Of a stretch of 64,000 nucleotides of DNA, positions 42,461 to 50,896 are shown piece after piece. The stretch comes from JASTVH01 sp042862465 (lineage in GTDB: Bacteria > Pseudomonadota > Gammaproteobacteria > Pseudomonadales > Oleiphilaceae), in contig JASTVH010000005.1 of assembly GCA_042862465.1 (NCBI GenBank), forward strand, positions 375,904 through 439,903. Reading direction: 5' to 3'. A model generated the notes under the pieces. It did no database searches and was not told where the DNA came from. It was given only the letters and a program-made list of their open reading frames with translations. The stretch's first letter is position 1, and each line of letters starts with the position of its first letter. Made by a program: the position numbers and the translations under genes.

Positions 42461-42777
42461 GGCATCCCTTTTCGCTGCGATAAAGAAGCCGCATTCTACA
42501 GGATCTGGTCGGCGTCGTACCTGCGACTCTCGGCTACCCCCAAAGAGAGCGTCCCCCTACCCCCAATGATCTTGTTACCCAATATCGCCCCCTAACCGCG
42601 CGCCCGCCAATGGCGCGGGCTGCAAGCCAGCATACTGGCAATCGCCCAGGCGGGGGCGGGTTGATCATTATCAATGCCATTCATGGACCCCAGGCATAAG
42701 TTGCAGGGAAATGATTACCCGCAGCCCTGATGAGGCCTGCGGGAGGCTTCCCACCCTCACCCTGGAGGATATGTCCC
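42461..42777. other. 317-bp gap between thioesterase and porin genes
   Basis: Apart from the FNR/Anr box at 42661-42674, the gap holds a C-rich run (about 42539-42590) and a GC-rich inverted repeat near 42597-42615 (GCGCGCCCGCCAATGGCGCG). The latter may cap the thioesterase promoter region; nothing gene-like was seen. Confidence 0.5.
42661..42674 (+). promoter_or_regulatory. FNR/Anr-type box upstream of porin gene
   Basis: TTGAT-CATT-ATCAA matches the FNR/Anr consensus perfectly. A CATAAG -10-like hexamer lies about 20 bp downstream, consistent with class II activation at about -41. Oxygen limitation would then raise porin synthesis. Confidence 0.7.
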
Positions 42778-43965
42778 ATGGTAGCTTCACTACGCACCAC
42801 ACCTTCCCTGCTTGCCGCCGCGATTGCCTTATCGCTTTCCGGCATGGCCCAGGCCGATGTCGGCTCCCTTGGCGATGCACTGGCACAAGGACAATCCAAG
42901 CTCGATCTGCGTTACCGCTACGAATTTGTTGATCAGGACGGCAACCTGGACGAAGGCCAGGCTTCCACCTTGCGCACACGGCTGACCTACGATACGGCCA
43001 CTTTCCGCGGACTCTCGGGGCGGTTGGAGTTCGATAACGTCACCGAAGTATTACAGGACAACTACAACGATCTCAGTGGCGACCCCGAGCGTCAGCGTTA
43101 CGCGGTCGTGGCTGATCCGGAATACACGGAAGTCAACCAGGCTTACCTGGACTATGCGGCGCCTGCAAAAACCCTGCTACGGGTGGGTCGCCAACGGATC
43201 AACCTCGACAATCAGCGTTTTGTCGGCGGTGTGGGCTGGCGCCAGAATGAGCAAACCTATGATGCCGTCGCCATCGTCAACCAGGCTTTGCCGCAGACCA
43301 CAATTACCCTGGCCAACGTCACCAACGTGAATACGATCCTCGGCGGAGACATCAGCGGCGAAGATCACCAAGTCATCCACGTTCACAATGCGACCATCCC
43401 GTTGGCCAATGTCAGTGCCTACGGCTACCTGCTCAACGACATCAGCGACACCTATGGCGCGCGGCTGAGCGGTGACGCCGATACCAAGCCGGTGAAATTC
43501 GGCTATGCCCTGGAATATGCCACCCAGAACACCGACGATGCCGGCACCGATCTTGATACCACCTATTGGCATGCCAATCTCAGCGCCGGCGCAAAACTGG
43601 CCAAGGTAACGCTGGGTTACGAAGTTCTGGGTTCGGATGATGGCCAGGGCGCTTTCCAGACGCCGCTGGGTACCAAGCACAAGTTCAACGGATGGGCTGA
43701 CAAGTTCCTGACAACTCCCAACGACGGTCTGGTCGATACCTATGTCACCGTAGCCAGCGCTGCCCTGGGCCCGAAAGTGGCATTGAGCTACCACCAGTTC
43801 GATGCCGATGAAGGCAGCGCCAATTACGGCGATGAACTGGACCTGGCGATCAGCACCACCTTCGGCGACCGTTACTCCGGCTTGCTGAAGTTTGCCCATT
43901 ACAACGCCGACGAGTATGCCACCGATACCGACAAGGTCTGGCTGCAACTGGGCGCTTCCTTCTAA
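42778..43965 (+). CDS. outer-membrane porin, alginate-export family
   Basis: A 395-residue outer-membrane beta-barrel. Signal peptide ends near Ala-Gln-Ala at residue 26; the mature part has alternating strands and ends in Phe (LGASF), as barrel proteins do. The pattern (KLDLRYRYEFVDQD at the start, RVGRQRINLDNQRFVGGVGWRQNEQTYD in the middle) is typical of the Alginate_exp family, most of which are not alginate exporters. ATG 42778 lies ten bases after GGAGG. An FNR/Anr box upstream points to induction under low oxygen. The solute is unknown. Confidence 0.85.
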   Translation: MVASLRTTPSLLAAAIALSLSGMAQADVGSLGDALAQGQSKLDLRYRYEFVDQDGNLDEGQASTLRTRLTYDTATFRGLSGRLEFDNVTEVLQDNYNDLSGDPERQRYAVVADPEYTEVNQAYLDYAAPAKTLLRVGRQRINLDNQRFVGGVGWRQNEQTYDAVAIVNQALPQTTITLANVTNVNTILGGDISGEDHQVIHVHNATIPLANVSAYGYLLNDISDTYGARLSGDADTKPVKFGYALEYATQNTDDAGTDLDTTYWHANLSAGAKLAKVTLGYEVLGSDDGQGAFQTPLGTKHKFNGWADKFLTTPNDGLVDTYVTVASAALGPKVALSYHQFDADEGSANYGDELDLAISTTFGDRYSGLLKFAHYNADEYATDTDKVWLQLGASF

Positions 43966-43974
43966 CCACCCACT

Positions 43975-43997
43975 GGGGGGACTTCGGTCCCCTTTTT
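43975..43997 (+). terminator. intrinsic terminator after porin gene
   Basis: GGGGAC-TTCG-GTCCCC followed by TTTTT: a stem with a stable TTCG tetraloop and a T-run, ten bases past the porin stop. Confidence 0.92.
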
Positions 43998-44139
43998 CAT
44001 TTCCGTCCGGCCCACTTTTGACGATTCCCTTTCCTCCCCCTTAGCCTGCTCCGTTCATCCTGGCGCTCAAGGCGTGTATCGTGGATAACAGCATCCACCA
44101 CCCATACCACTGCGAATCGACTATGCGAGGAGCCAGGGA

Positions 44140-45780
44140 ATGAAAGCCTCCGATCTGCTTGTACGCTGTCTTGAGAATGAGGGGGTCGAGTACGTCTTTG
44201 GCGTACCCGGTGAGGAAAACCTGGATTTCCTGGATTCACTCTCCCGCTCATCCATCCACTTTATTGTGACCCGCCACGAACAGGGAGCGGGTTTTATGGC
44301 AGCCACCTATGGCCGACTGACCGGCCGCGCTGGCGTCTGCCTGACCACGCTGGGTCCTGGTGCCACCAACTTGATGACCGCCGCAGCCTATGCCCAACTC
44401 GGAGGCATGCCCCTGGTCATGATCACCGGCCAGAAGCCCATCCGAATGCGGGATCAGGGCGAGTTTCAGGTCATCGACGTCGTGGAAATGATGGAGCCCA
44501 TCACCAAGCTGACAAGCCAGATCGTCAGCGGTAATGCCATTCCCCCTCAGGTGCGCGAAGCGTTCCGGGTCGCCCAGAACGAGCGCCCTGGAGGCGCCCA
44601 CCTGGAGCTGCCTGAAGACGTGGCCAAGGAGGATGCCGAAGGTGCGCCGATTGGCGCCAGTTTCTGCCGCCGCCCCATCACTGAGGAAAAGGCGGTAAAC
44701 CACGCCCTGGGTCTGTTGCAGGAGGCCCAGCATCCACTGCTGCTGATCGGCGCCGGCGCCAACCGTAAACGCACCGCCAAAATGCTGCGGGCTTTCGTGG
44801 ACAAACAGGGCATTCCCTTTATCACCACACAGATGGGCAAAGGCGTGGTGGATGATCTCCATCCCCGCTCTCTCGGCAATGCCGCCATGTCCTCCGGCGA
44901 CTTTGTGCACCGGGCCATCGAGGGAGCGGACCTGATTATCAATGTTGGCCATGACGTGGTCGAAAAACCGCCATTTATCATGTACAGCGGCCAACGCAAA
45001 GTCATCCACATCAATTTCGAATCAGCCAGCGTGGATACGGTCTACTTCCCTCATGCGGAAATGGTCGGGGACATTGCCAACAGCATCTGGCAACTCAATG
45101 AACGCCTGGAGCCGCAATCCCACTGGGATTTCACCGCCATGATGAAAACCCGCGAAGCGTTCCATCGCCACACTGGGGAGTGTTGCGATGATGAGCGCTT
45201 CCCGATGCTGCCCCAGAAGATCGTGGCCGACGTGCGTAAGGTCATGCCTGAGGAAGGGATCGTGGCGCTGGATAACGGTATCTACAAGATCTGGTTTGCG
45301 CGCAACTACCCTGCCCGATGGCCCAATACGGTACTGCTGGATAACGCGCTCGCCAGCATGGGCGCGGGCCTCCCTTCAGCCATGGCAGCAAAGCTGGTCT
45401 ACCCGGAGCGTAATGTATTGGCAATATGCGGCGACGGCGGCTTCATGATGACTGCCCATGAGCTTGAAACCGCCGTGAGACTGGGGCTGGACCTGGTGAT
45501 CATGATTCTGAACGACAATGCCTATGGCATGATCAAATGGAAACAGCAGCACGAAAAGCTTGCGGAATTTGGCCTCGATTTCACCAACCCCTGTTTCAGA
45601 AAATTCGCGCAAAGCTTTGGCGCCGGCGGGCATCGTGTTGAATCGACAGAGCAGCTGCAAGGTGTGCTGGAGCGCTGTTTCGAAGCTGGTGGGGTGCACG
45701 TTGTCGATGTACCGGTGGACTATTCCCTCAACGAAAAATTGTTGTTCGATGCCATTCCAGCCCGTAGCAAAGATTTGTGA
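44140..45780 (+). CDS. acetolactate-synthase-like TPP enzyme (AlsS type)
   Basis: A 546-residue TPP enzyme. The catalytic Glu is in VTRHEQGAGFMA near residue 46, TLGPGATNLM and the cofactor motif GDGGFMM...LNDNAYGMIKW are present. Length and the lack of a neighbouring small regulatory subunit suggest the catabolic AlsS type rather than biosynthetic IlvB. It converts two pyruvates to acetolactate. A GAGGAG site precedes ATG 44140. It is the second TPP oxo-acid enzyme in the window; the two are not adjacent. Confidence 0.85.
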   Translation: MKASDLLVRCLENEGVEYVFGVPGEENLDFLDSLSRSSIHFIVTRHEQGAGFMAATYGRLTGRAGVCLTTLGPGATNLMTAAAYAQLGGMPLVMITGQKPIRMRDQGEFQVIDVVEMMEPITKLTSQIVSGNAIPPQVREAFRVAQNERPGGAHLELPEDVAKEDAEGAPIGASFCRRPITEEKAVNHALGLLQEAQHPLLLIGAGANRKRTAKMLRAFVDKQGIPFITTQMGKGVVDDLHPRSLGNAAMSSGDFVHRAIEGADLIINVGHDVVEKPPFIMYSGQRKVIHINFESASVDTVYFPHAEMVGDIANSIWQLNERLEPQSHWDFTAMMKTREAFHRHTGECCDDERFPMLPQKIVADVRKVMPEEGIVALDNGIYKIWFARNYPARWPNTVLLDNALASMGAGLPSAMAAKLVYPERNVLAICGDGGFMMTAHELETAVRLGLDLVIMILNDNAYGMIKWKQQHEKLAEFGLDFTNPCFRKFAQSFGAGGHRVESTEQLQGVLERCFEAGGVHVVDVPVDYSLNEKLLFDAIPARSKDL

Positions 45781-46178
45781 CTGCTGCGGTTTACAGGAGG
45801 CCAATGTGATTGTTAGCCTCTCGGCGCCTCAAGTATTACCCTCACTTCATTAAAAACACCCCGTCGTCAGGTTTTTTTACAGCTTTTTATCGTAACCCAT
45901 CGATTTTTATGAATTTATTTGAGCTTTTTATGGGAAGCTATTGCTTACAGCAATAAATAAGTGAGTTTTTTCATCCTCCTCCCAATGTAGGTTAAAACCC
46001 TAATTTAACTCCCCGTAATTTACCAACAATGGGTCGATCAGGCATACAGATTACCGACCAGACATATCCTATCATACTGATATGCAAGGATATTATTTGG
46101 CTGGCACGCAAGGTGCGTAGTCTTGGGTGGATGGCTCAAAGCCTTCTATCACTCAAATAATGACGCAAGGAGTTAGTC
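45781..46178. other. 398-bp AT-rich gap with sigma-54 promoter
   Basis: Downstream of acetolactate synthase and upstream of the PEP-CTERM gene. It holds a weak GAGGC/GCCTC hairpin at 45797-45820 and a T-rich stretch near 45867-45880 that may end the synthase transcript. Nearer the PEP-CTERM gene lies an inverted repeat ATATCCT...AGGATAT (46064-46070 with 46087-46093) and then the sigma-54 type element at 46102. No gene was seen. Confidence 0.6.
46102..46117 (+). promoter_or_regulatory. sigma-54 type promoter of PEP-CTERM gene
   Basis: TGGCACGCAAGGTGCG keeps the -24 GG (46103-46104) and -12 GC (46115-46116) with the required ten bases between, and the full TGGCACG. The gene begins 62 bp downstream. 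PEP-CTERM genes are often under RpoN with PrsK/PrsR. Confidence 0.75.
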
Positions 46179-46868
46179 ATGGAATTTAAGAAGCTACTTG
46201 CAGGATCCGCATTGGTTTTGGCAGCAGGTACAGTCCATGCTACACCCGTCGACCTTGCAGATCTCAAGGACGACAGCGGCAATCAGGCTTTCCCGGATGT
46301 TCCGGAAGGCAGTTACTTTGACTCTTACAACGCCTACGCGCAGCTGACCGACGTCGATCACAACCAGGACGACGCCAATTTCACGTTGCTGCTTAAAGCC
46401 GCTGATACTGAAGCCCAGGACGGTTTTGGCATTTTCGGCAAGGATAGTGGCGAAATGCTGGAAGTCTTCAGCGGTGACAGCAGTGACGTATCCGGCGCAA
46501 CCGTCGCATTTGACCTTACCAGCGGCACCGCCACAAACCAGACCGATGGAACCACAGCCAACATTGGCTCCGTTTTCGGTTTCTACCTTGAGAAAGATGA
46601 CAACATCATCTATTCCGATCCGGCCATGAACGAGGATGGAGACCACGCGATCCTTTACGACACCACCGGAACATCCCAGGAAGGTCTGTTTGGCTCAGAT
46701 CTCGTGGTGGCCATGGAAGGATCGGACAACGGTGATTTCAACGATTTCGTCGCTGGCGTGACCGATGTAAGCGCAGTGCCGGAACCAAGCACCGTCGCTT
46801 TGTTTGGTCTTGGCCTGGTGGGCGTTGGTCTTTCTCGTAAACGTCGCAACACGAACCATACCGAGTAA
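46179..46868 (+). CDS. PEP-CTERM sorting-domain exported protein
   Basis: A 229-residue exported protein. Signal peptide at about 1-22; an acidic, low-complexity body; and a C-terminal sorting signal beginning VPEPSTVALFGLGLVGVG, then a basic tail (SRKRRN). That tripartite end is what exosortase recognises and removes. The body resembles DUF4114-type surface proteins. No exosortase is in the window, so the enzyme must be elsewhere. It is preceded by a sigma-54 type promoter and followed by an intrinsic terminator, thus monocistronic. Confidence 0.88.
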   Translation: MEFKKLLAGSALVLAAGTVHATPVDLADLKDDSGNQAFPDVPEGSYFDSYNAYAQLTDVDHNQDDANFTLLLKAADTEAQDGFGIFGKDSGEMLEVFSGDSSDVSGATVAFDLTSGTATNQTDGTTANIGSVFGFYLEKDDNIIYSDPAMNEDGDHAILYDTTGTSQEGLFGSDLVVAMEGSDNGDFNDFVAGVTDVSAVPEPSTVALFGLGLVGVGLSRKRRNTNHTE

Positions 46869-46873
46869 TACCC

Positions 46874-46898
46874 AAGCCCCGCACTGCGGGGCTTTTTT
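46874..46898 (+). terminator. intrinsic terminator after PEP-CTERM gene
   Basis: AAGCCCCGC-ACT-GCGGGGCTT followed by a T-run, six bases past the stop. Confidence 0.93.
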
Positions 46899-47070
46899 CT
46901 CCCCTGTCCTATCATCTAGGCCCTCATCAGACGCTCTTTTTCCCAGGGTCGAACTGGGTCAAATCAGGTCAAAATCGCTCTGCTTCACACCCTTCCCGGC
47001 GCGTTACCGGTACGATTGTGCCAACTCATTACGAATACCCTCGGGACAACAAAAAACAAGAGGACTGATG

Positions 47071-49335
47071 ATGCGTCGCTATACTTCCCCGCACTGGCCC
47101 TGGCTGCTTACCGGCATTCTGACCCTGCACCCGCTGACATCCGAAGCCGCGCTCATGCAGCAGGTGACCAATACCAGCCTGACTACCGGCGATTTCCGGA
47201 TAACGCTGGCAGATGGCTCACTCAGCGTTACCCAACGGGGGCGGACGCTTTGGCAAAGTGTCCCTGACGCAGCCTTCGTTATGGGTGCCGTCCAGGATCT
47301 GCAGGCCGAGGAAAACCGGGGCTCCTTCCTGGTGGAGGAAAATCTCGCGCCACTCTGTAACCAGCAAACCATCGACAGCATTGAGCAACAGAACGGCGCG
47401 GTTTCCGTCTCCGGCCATCTTGGCGGTGGCAATGGCTGTGATACGCATTACCTGTTGCGCTTCCAGCAGGTGCGTGAAGGTCATCTGCAATTCCAGCTGG
47501 TCTTCGACAATCCCGCCGTCAACTACTCCGAACTGGTGTATGCCTCCAGCGAGAGCGAACGTTTCTATGGCTTTGGGGAACAGTTTTCCTATCTCAACCT
47601 CAAAGGTCAGGCCGTACCGATCCTCTCCCAGGAAGGCGGCGTGGGACGCGGCCACACGCCGATCACCCAGGCGGTCAATCTCGGATCAGAAGGGTCCGGG
47701 GGCAATGCCCTTACCACCTACTACGCGGTGCCGCAGTACATCACCAACACCAACAAGTCCCTGTTCCTGGAAAACACCGATTACACGGTGTTTGACCTGA
47801 CAGCACCGGAGCAGGTGCGTGTCCGCCTTTTTAACGGCCACATGCGGGGCCGGATACTTGCAGGCGACAGCATGCTGGAGCTAATTACACGCTTTACCGA
47901 CTACACCGGCCGCATGCGTCCCCTGCCCGACTGGTTCCAACAAGGGGCTATCGTTGGCATGCAGGGTGGCACGGCCAAGGTGCAGAACGTGCTGGACGAG
48001 CTGGAACGCCGAGGTACGCCTGTCGCGGGTGTCTGGCTGCAGGACTGGGTCGGCAAGCGCCAGACCAGCCTGGGCTCCCAACTGTGGTGGAACTGGGAAC
48101 TCGACAGGGACCGCTACCCCAACTGGAATCAGCTGGCGGACCGGGTCGAAAGCCGCGGTGGACACATGCTCTGCTATATCAATCCCTTCCTGGTGGACGC
48201 TTCGGAAAAAGGCAATTTACGCCGCAACCTCTACCAGGAAGCCGCGCAGCAGGGTTTTCTGGTAAAGGATGACCAGGGGCAAGTGATCAAGGTCACCAAT
48301 ACCGACTTTGATGCCGGCATGGTGGATCTGACCAACCCGGGCGCCGTGCAGTGGATTAAGGCGGTTATTCAGCAGCAACTGGTCGGAGAAGGCCGCTGCC
48401 GTGGCTGGATGCACGATTTTGCCGAAGCCCTGCCCTTCGAGGCACGGATGTACGACGGCCGCAGCGGTGAGGAATACCACAACCAGTACAGTGTGGACTG
48501 GGCCCGGATTGGTCGCGAAGCCATTGAAGAAGCCGGTCTTGGGGATGACATCGTGTTCTTCAACCGCTCCGGCGCCGCCCGCACCCCGCAATACAGTACC
48601 CTGCTCTGGGGTGGCGACCAGCTGGTGACCTGGGACAAGTACGACGGTTTCAAGACCGCCATCCTGGCCAACATGACCGGCGGTTTCTCGGGAATCAGCC
48701 TCAACCACGCCGACATTGGCGGTTACACCAACGCCTCGTTTAGTGGTATCGGCTACAACCGTGAAGAGGAATTGCTGCTGCGCTGGATGGAATACGCGGC
48801 CTTCACCCCTGCCTTCCGGACCCACGAAGGTCTCAAGCCCGAAGACAACGCGCAGTTCTATGACAACGACCGTACCTACCGGCAGTTTGATCGGTTCGCC
48901 CGTGTCTACAAGGCGCTTGGTTTCTACCGCAAACAGTTGATGCGCGAGGCTACAGAAAAAGGCTGGCCCCTGGTCCGTCACCCGATGCTGCATTACCCGA
49001 ACGACGACGAGCTGGCGACTCTGAAAGACCATTTCATGCTCGGGTCCGAGATCCTGGTCGCACCGATCGTCAATAAGGAGGCCTACAGCAACGGCTGGAA
49101 AAAGGTCTACTTCCCGGATGCCGGCAACACCACCTGGATCCACCTCTGGAGTGGTAAACGTTACGGTAAGAACGGCAATGCTTCTGGGCCCTGGTGGAGC
49201 TGGCTGAATCCGGCCCGCGGCAACTGGGAATGGGTGCCGGCACCAATGGGCGAGCCACCAGTTTTCTACCGGGCCGGTTCCAGTGTCGGTGAAGAACTGG
49301 TGCGGCGTCTGGATGCCCTTGGGGTGCAGCGCTGA
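47071..49335 (+). CDS. exported GH31 alpha-glycosidase related to YihQ
   Basis: A 754-residue secreted glycosidase. Signal peptide at about 1-26. The GH31 nucleophile is Asp449 in WMHDFAEALP and the acid/base is Asp516 in WGGDQLVTW; the gap of 67 equals that of E. coli YihQ sulfoquinovosidase (405/472). Of the YihQ sulfonate pocket (Gln288, Arg301, Trp304), Gln324 and Trp340 are kept but Arg is Gln337, so sulfoquinovoside cleavage is doubtful; an alpha-glucosidase is likelier. YihQ is cytoplasmic, this is exported. AAGAGGA is six bases before ATG 47071; ATG 47068 is a close alternative. Confidence 0.88.
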   Translation: MRRYTSPHWPWLLTGILTLHPLTSEAALMQQVTNTSLTTGDFRITLADGSLSVTQRGRTLWQSVPDAAFVMGAVQDLQAEENRGSFLVEENLAPLCNQQTIDSIEQQNGAVSVSGHLGGGNGCDTHYLLRFQQVREGHLQFQLVFDNPAVNYSELVYASSESERFYGFGEQFSYLNLKGQAVPILSQEGGVGRGHTPITQAVNLGSEGSGGNALTTYYAVPQYITNTNKSLFLENTDYTVFDLTAPEQVRVRLFNGHMRGRILAGDSMLELITRFTDYTGRMRPLPDWFQQGAIVGMQGGTAKVQNVLDELERRGTPVAGVWLQDWVGKRQTSLGSQLWWNWELDRDRYPNWNQLADRVESRGGHMLCYINPFLVDASEKGNLRRNLYQEAAQQGFLVKDDQGQVIKVTNTDFDAGMVDLTNPGAVQWIKAVIQQQLVGEGRCRGWMHDFAEALPFEARMYDGRSGEEYHNQYSVDWARIGREAIEEAGLGDDIVFFNRSGAARTPQYSTLLWGGDQLVTWDKYDGFKTAILANMTGGFSGISLNHADIGGYTNASFSGIGYNREEELLLRWMEYAAFTPAFRTHEGLKPEDNAQFYDNDRTYRQFDRFARVYKALGFYRKQLMREATEKGWPLVRHPMLHYPNDDELATLKDHFMLGSEILVAPIVNKEAYSNGWKKVYFPDAGNTTWIHLWSGKRYGKNGNASGPWWSWLNPARGNWEWVPAPMGEPPVFYRAGSSVGEELVRRLDALGVQR

Positions 49336-49346
49336 AGATGGCGGCT

Positions 49347-49371
49347 GGCCGGTCCCGAACCGGCTAACCGG
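49347..49371 (+). terminator. hairpin overlapping the stop of convergent genes
   Basis: GCCGGT-CCCGA-ACCGGC (49348-49364) sits in the 28-bp gap between the glycosidase and patatin stops, with CCGGCTTTT following. It probably ends transcription from the glycosidase. Confidence 0.5.
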
Positions 49372-50833
49372 CTTTTGCGCTATCGGAACGGTAGCGGTAA
49401 CGCCCGGCCTCCACCTTGAGGCGATGGATGCATTCCTTGAACACACGGCTGATGCGGGTGCGATCATGAATCATCGCAATGCGCGGCCAGGTGGCCTGTT
49501 CACCCAGACGGATGTACTGCAATAGATCGTCGAGGGTCGGGTTGCTGACCACCTTGCGGTATCGCAAGGGATCAAAGGGAAAGCGGATCGTCATGTCCCC
49601 GGTATACTCCTGCCGGCTCAGGGCGTGAGCCTGCTCCAGCACCGGATGCACCCGGGAGCTTGAAGCCAGGTCGCGCGCCACTTCCAGGCCTTCTGCCAGA
49701 TTGGCATGGATGAAGGACGCCACCGCACGGCGAAACATCCTTGGGCGGCCACGACGGTGGTAGTGGGTAATGAACGGCAACACATGGGGGTTGGCCTGGC
49801 TCACGATGGTCTGATTAACGTTCTGCAGGCGTGCCATGCGCATCAGGGGCATATCGCCATGCACGCTGCCATCAATCCACCGTTCCGTGGGCAAATAGGG
49901 GCGCACTTTGTTGTGTTGCCTGGATTTAAGGGTGACCGGCTGATAGATCCCTGGAATCGCGCAGGACGCCAGCGCGGCGTATTCGATCAACACATCGGGA
50001 GCCGTCAGGTAGTTCAGCAGCCGCGGCTTTTGCCGAATGCGGGTGGGCGAGACCGACACGTTCAGTGACCGTCCGCTGTGCGCATAGGCATCCCGAAAGG
50101 TGGCACTGCCAATGTTGGTCAGGATATGTTCCAGCAACTGGTCCTGATCCATGGCACAACGCAGATTCCACATGCGTGACGGCGCCATCCAGCGCAGGGC
50201 ATCACGGTGGATGCGTTCGGGGTGACCGAAGAATTCGGCAAGTTCCTGTTCGTTACGGCTGCAGATCGCCGCGGCCACGATAGTGCCCATACTGGAACCG
50301 GCGATGGTGTCCGGCAACAAACCGTTTTCCCACAGCGCCTTGGTCACACCGAGGTGATAGATGCCAAAGGCGGCGCCGCCGCTAAGCATCAGTGCCGGCC
50401 GGCCATACACCTGCTCCGCTTCCCGAAACAGCTGAAGTTTTTTCTCGGTGTCGATGTGGCGCACCGGGTGATCGCAGATAAAAATCATCGACAGTTCCAC
50501 TTCATCGAGGAACTCGCGAATCACATACTTGGTGCCTGAGCGGGCCACGCTATAGAGGGCGGGGTTAGACAATTCCCCCAGGTGCCGGTAAAGGCTCTCC
50601 TGTAGCAGGTCGATCAGCTGTTCGGCATTCCCTTCCTGCCGAAAATGGCGCAGCTGGTTCAGGTGACGCCGCAACAGGCTTTCATGGAACAGATCGGTGC
50701 CCGGCTCCGCACGCCAGTCCAGCAGTCCGTCCAGTTCGTCCAGGCCTTCGGCCGCAGCCAGCCATTCCTCGTAGCGGGTCGCACGGGAGAGTTTGGTTTG
50801 TAAAGCTTTGCGCTGACGCATTCGGCTGATCAT
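49364..50833 (-). CDS. patatin-like phospholipase (DUF3336 type)
   Basis: A 489-residue lipase-like protein. An N-terminal DUF3336 region (about 1-140) is followed by a patatin domain: GGAAFGIYHLG oxyanion loop, nucleophile elbow GSSMG near residue 180, and catalytic Asp in IDGSVHGDMP. The pair Ser/Asp of the patatin dyad is intact. It acts on acyl lipids at the membrane. It stands alone on minus, with a 63-bp gap from the mod operon. Relatives occur widely in marine gammaproteobacteria. Confidence 0.87.
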   Translation of the reverse strand: MISRMRQRKALQTKLSRATRYEEWLAAAEGLDELDGLLDWRAEPGTDLFHESLLRRHLNQLRHFRQEGNAEQLIDLLQESLYRHLGELSNPALYSVARSGTKYVIREFLDEVELSMIFICDHPVRHIDTEKKLQLFREAEQVYGRPALMLSGGAAFGIYHLGVTKALWENGLLPDTIAGSSMGTIVAAAICSRNEQELAEFFGHPERIHRDALRWMAPSRMWNLRCAMDQDQLLEHILTNIGSATFRDAYAHSGRSLNVSVSPTRIRQKPRLLNYLTAPDVLIEYAALASCAIPGIYQPVTLKSRQHNKVRPYLPTERWIDGSVHGDMPLMRMARLQNVNQTIVSQANPHVLPFITHYHRRGRPRMFRRAVASFIHANLAEGLEVARDLASSSRVHPVLEQAHALSRQEYTGDMTIRFPFDPLRYRKVVSNPTLDDLLQYIRLGEQATWPRIAMIHDRTRISRVFKECIHRLKVEAGRYRYRSDSAKAG

Positions 50834-50845
50834 GGTTTATGAATT

Positions 50846-50875
50846 AACACTTAACCGGGCAACCCGTAAAGTGTT
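50846..50875. terminator. two-stage hairpin downstream of modC
   Basis: AACACTT (50846-50852) pairs with AAGTGTT (50869-50875), and inside it CGGG-CAA-CCCG forms a second stem. It lies between the modC stop and the patatin start. There is no strong T-run, so it may be a terminator or a regulatory hairpin. Confidence 0.55.
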
Positions 50876-50896
50876 GCCGTAATGAAAGCGCATCCT

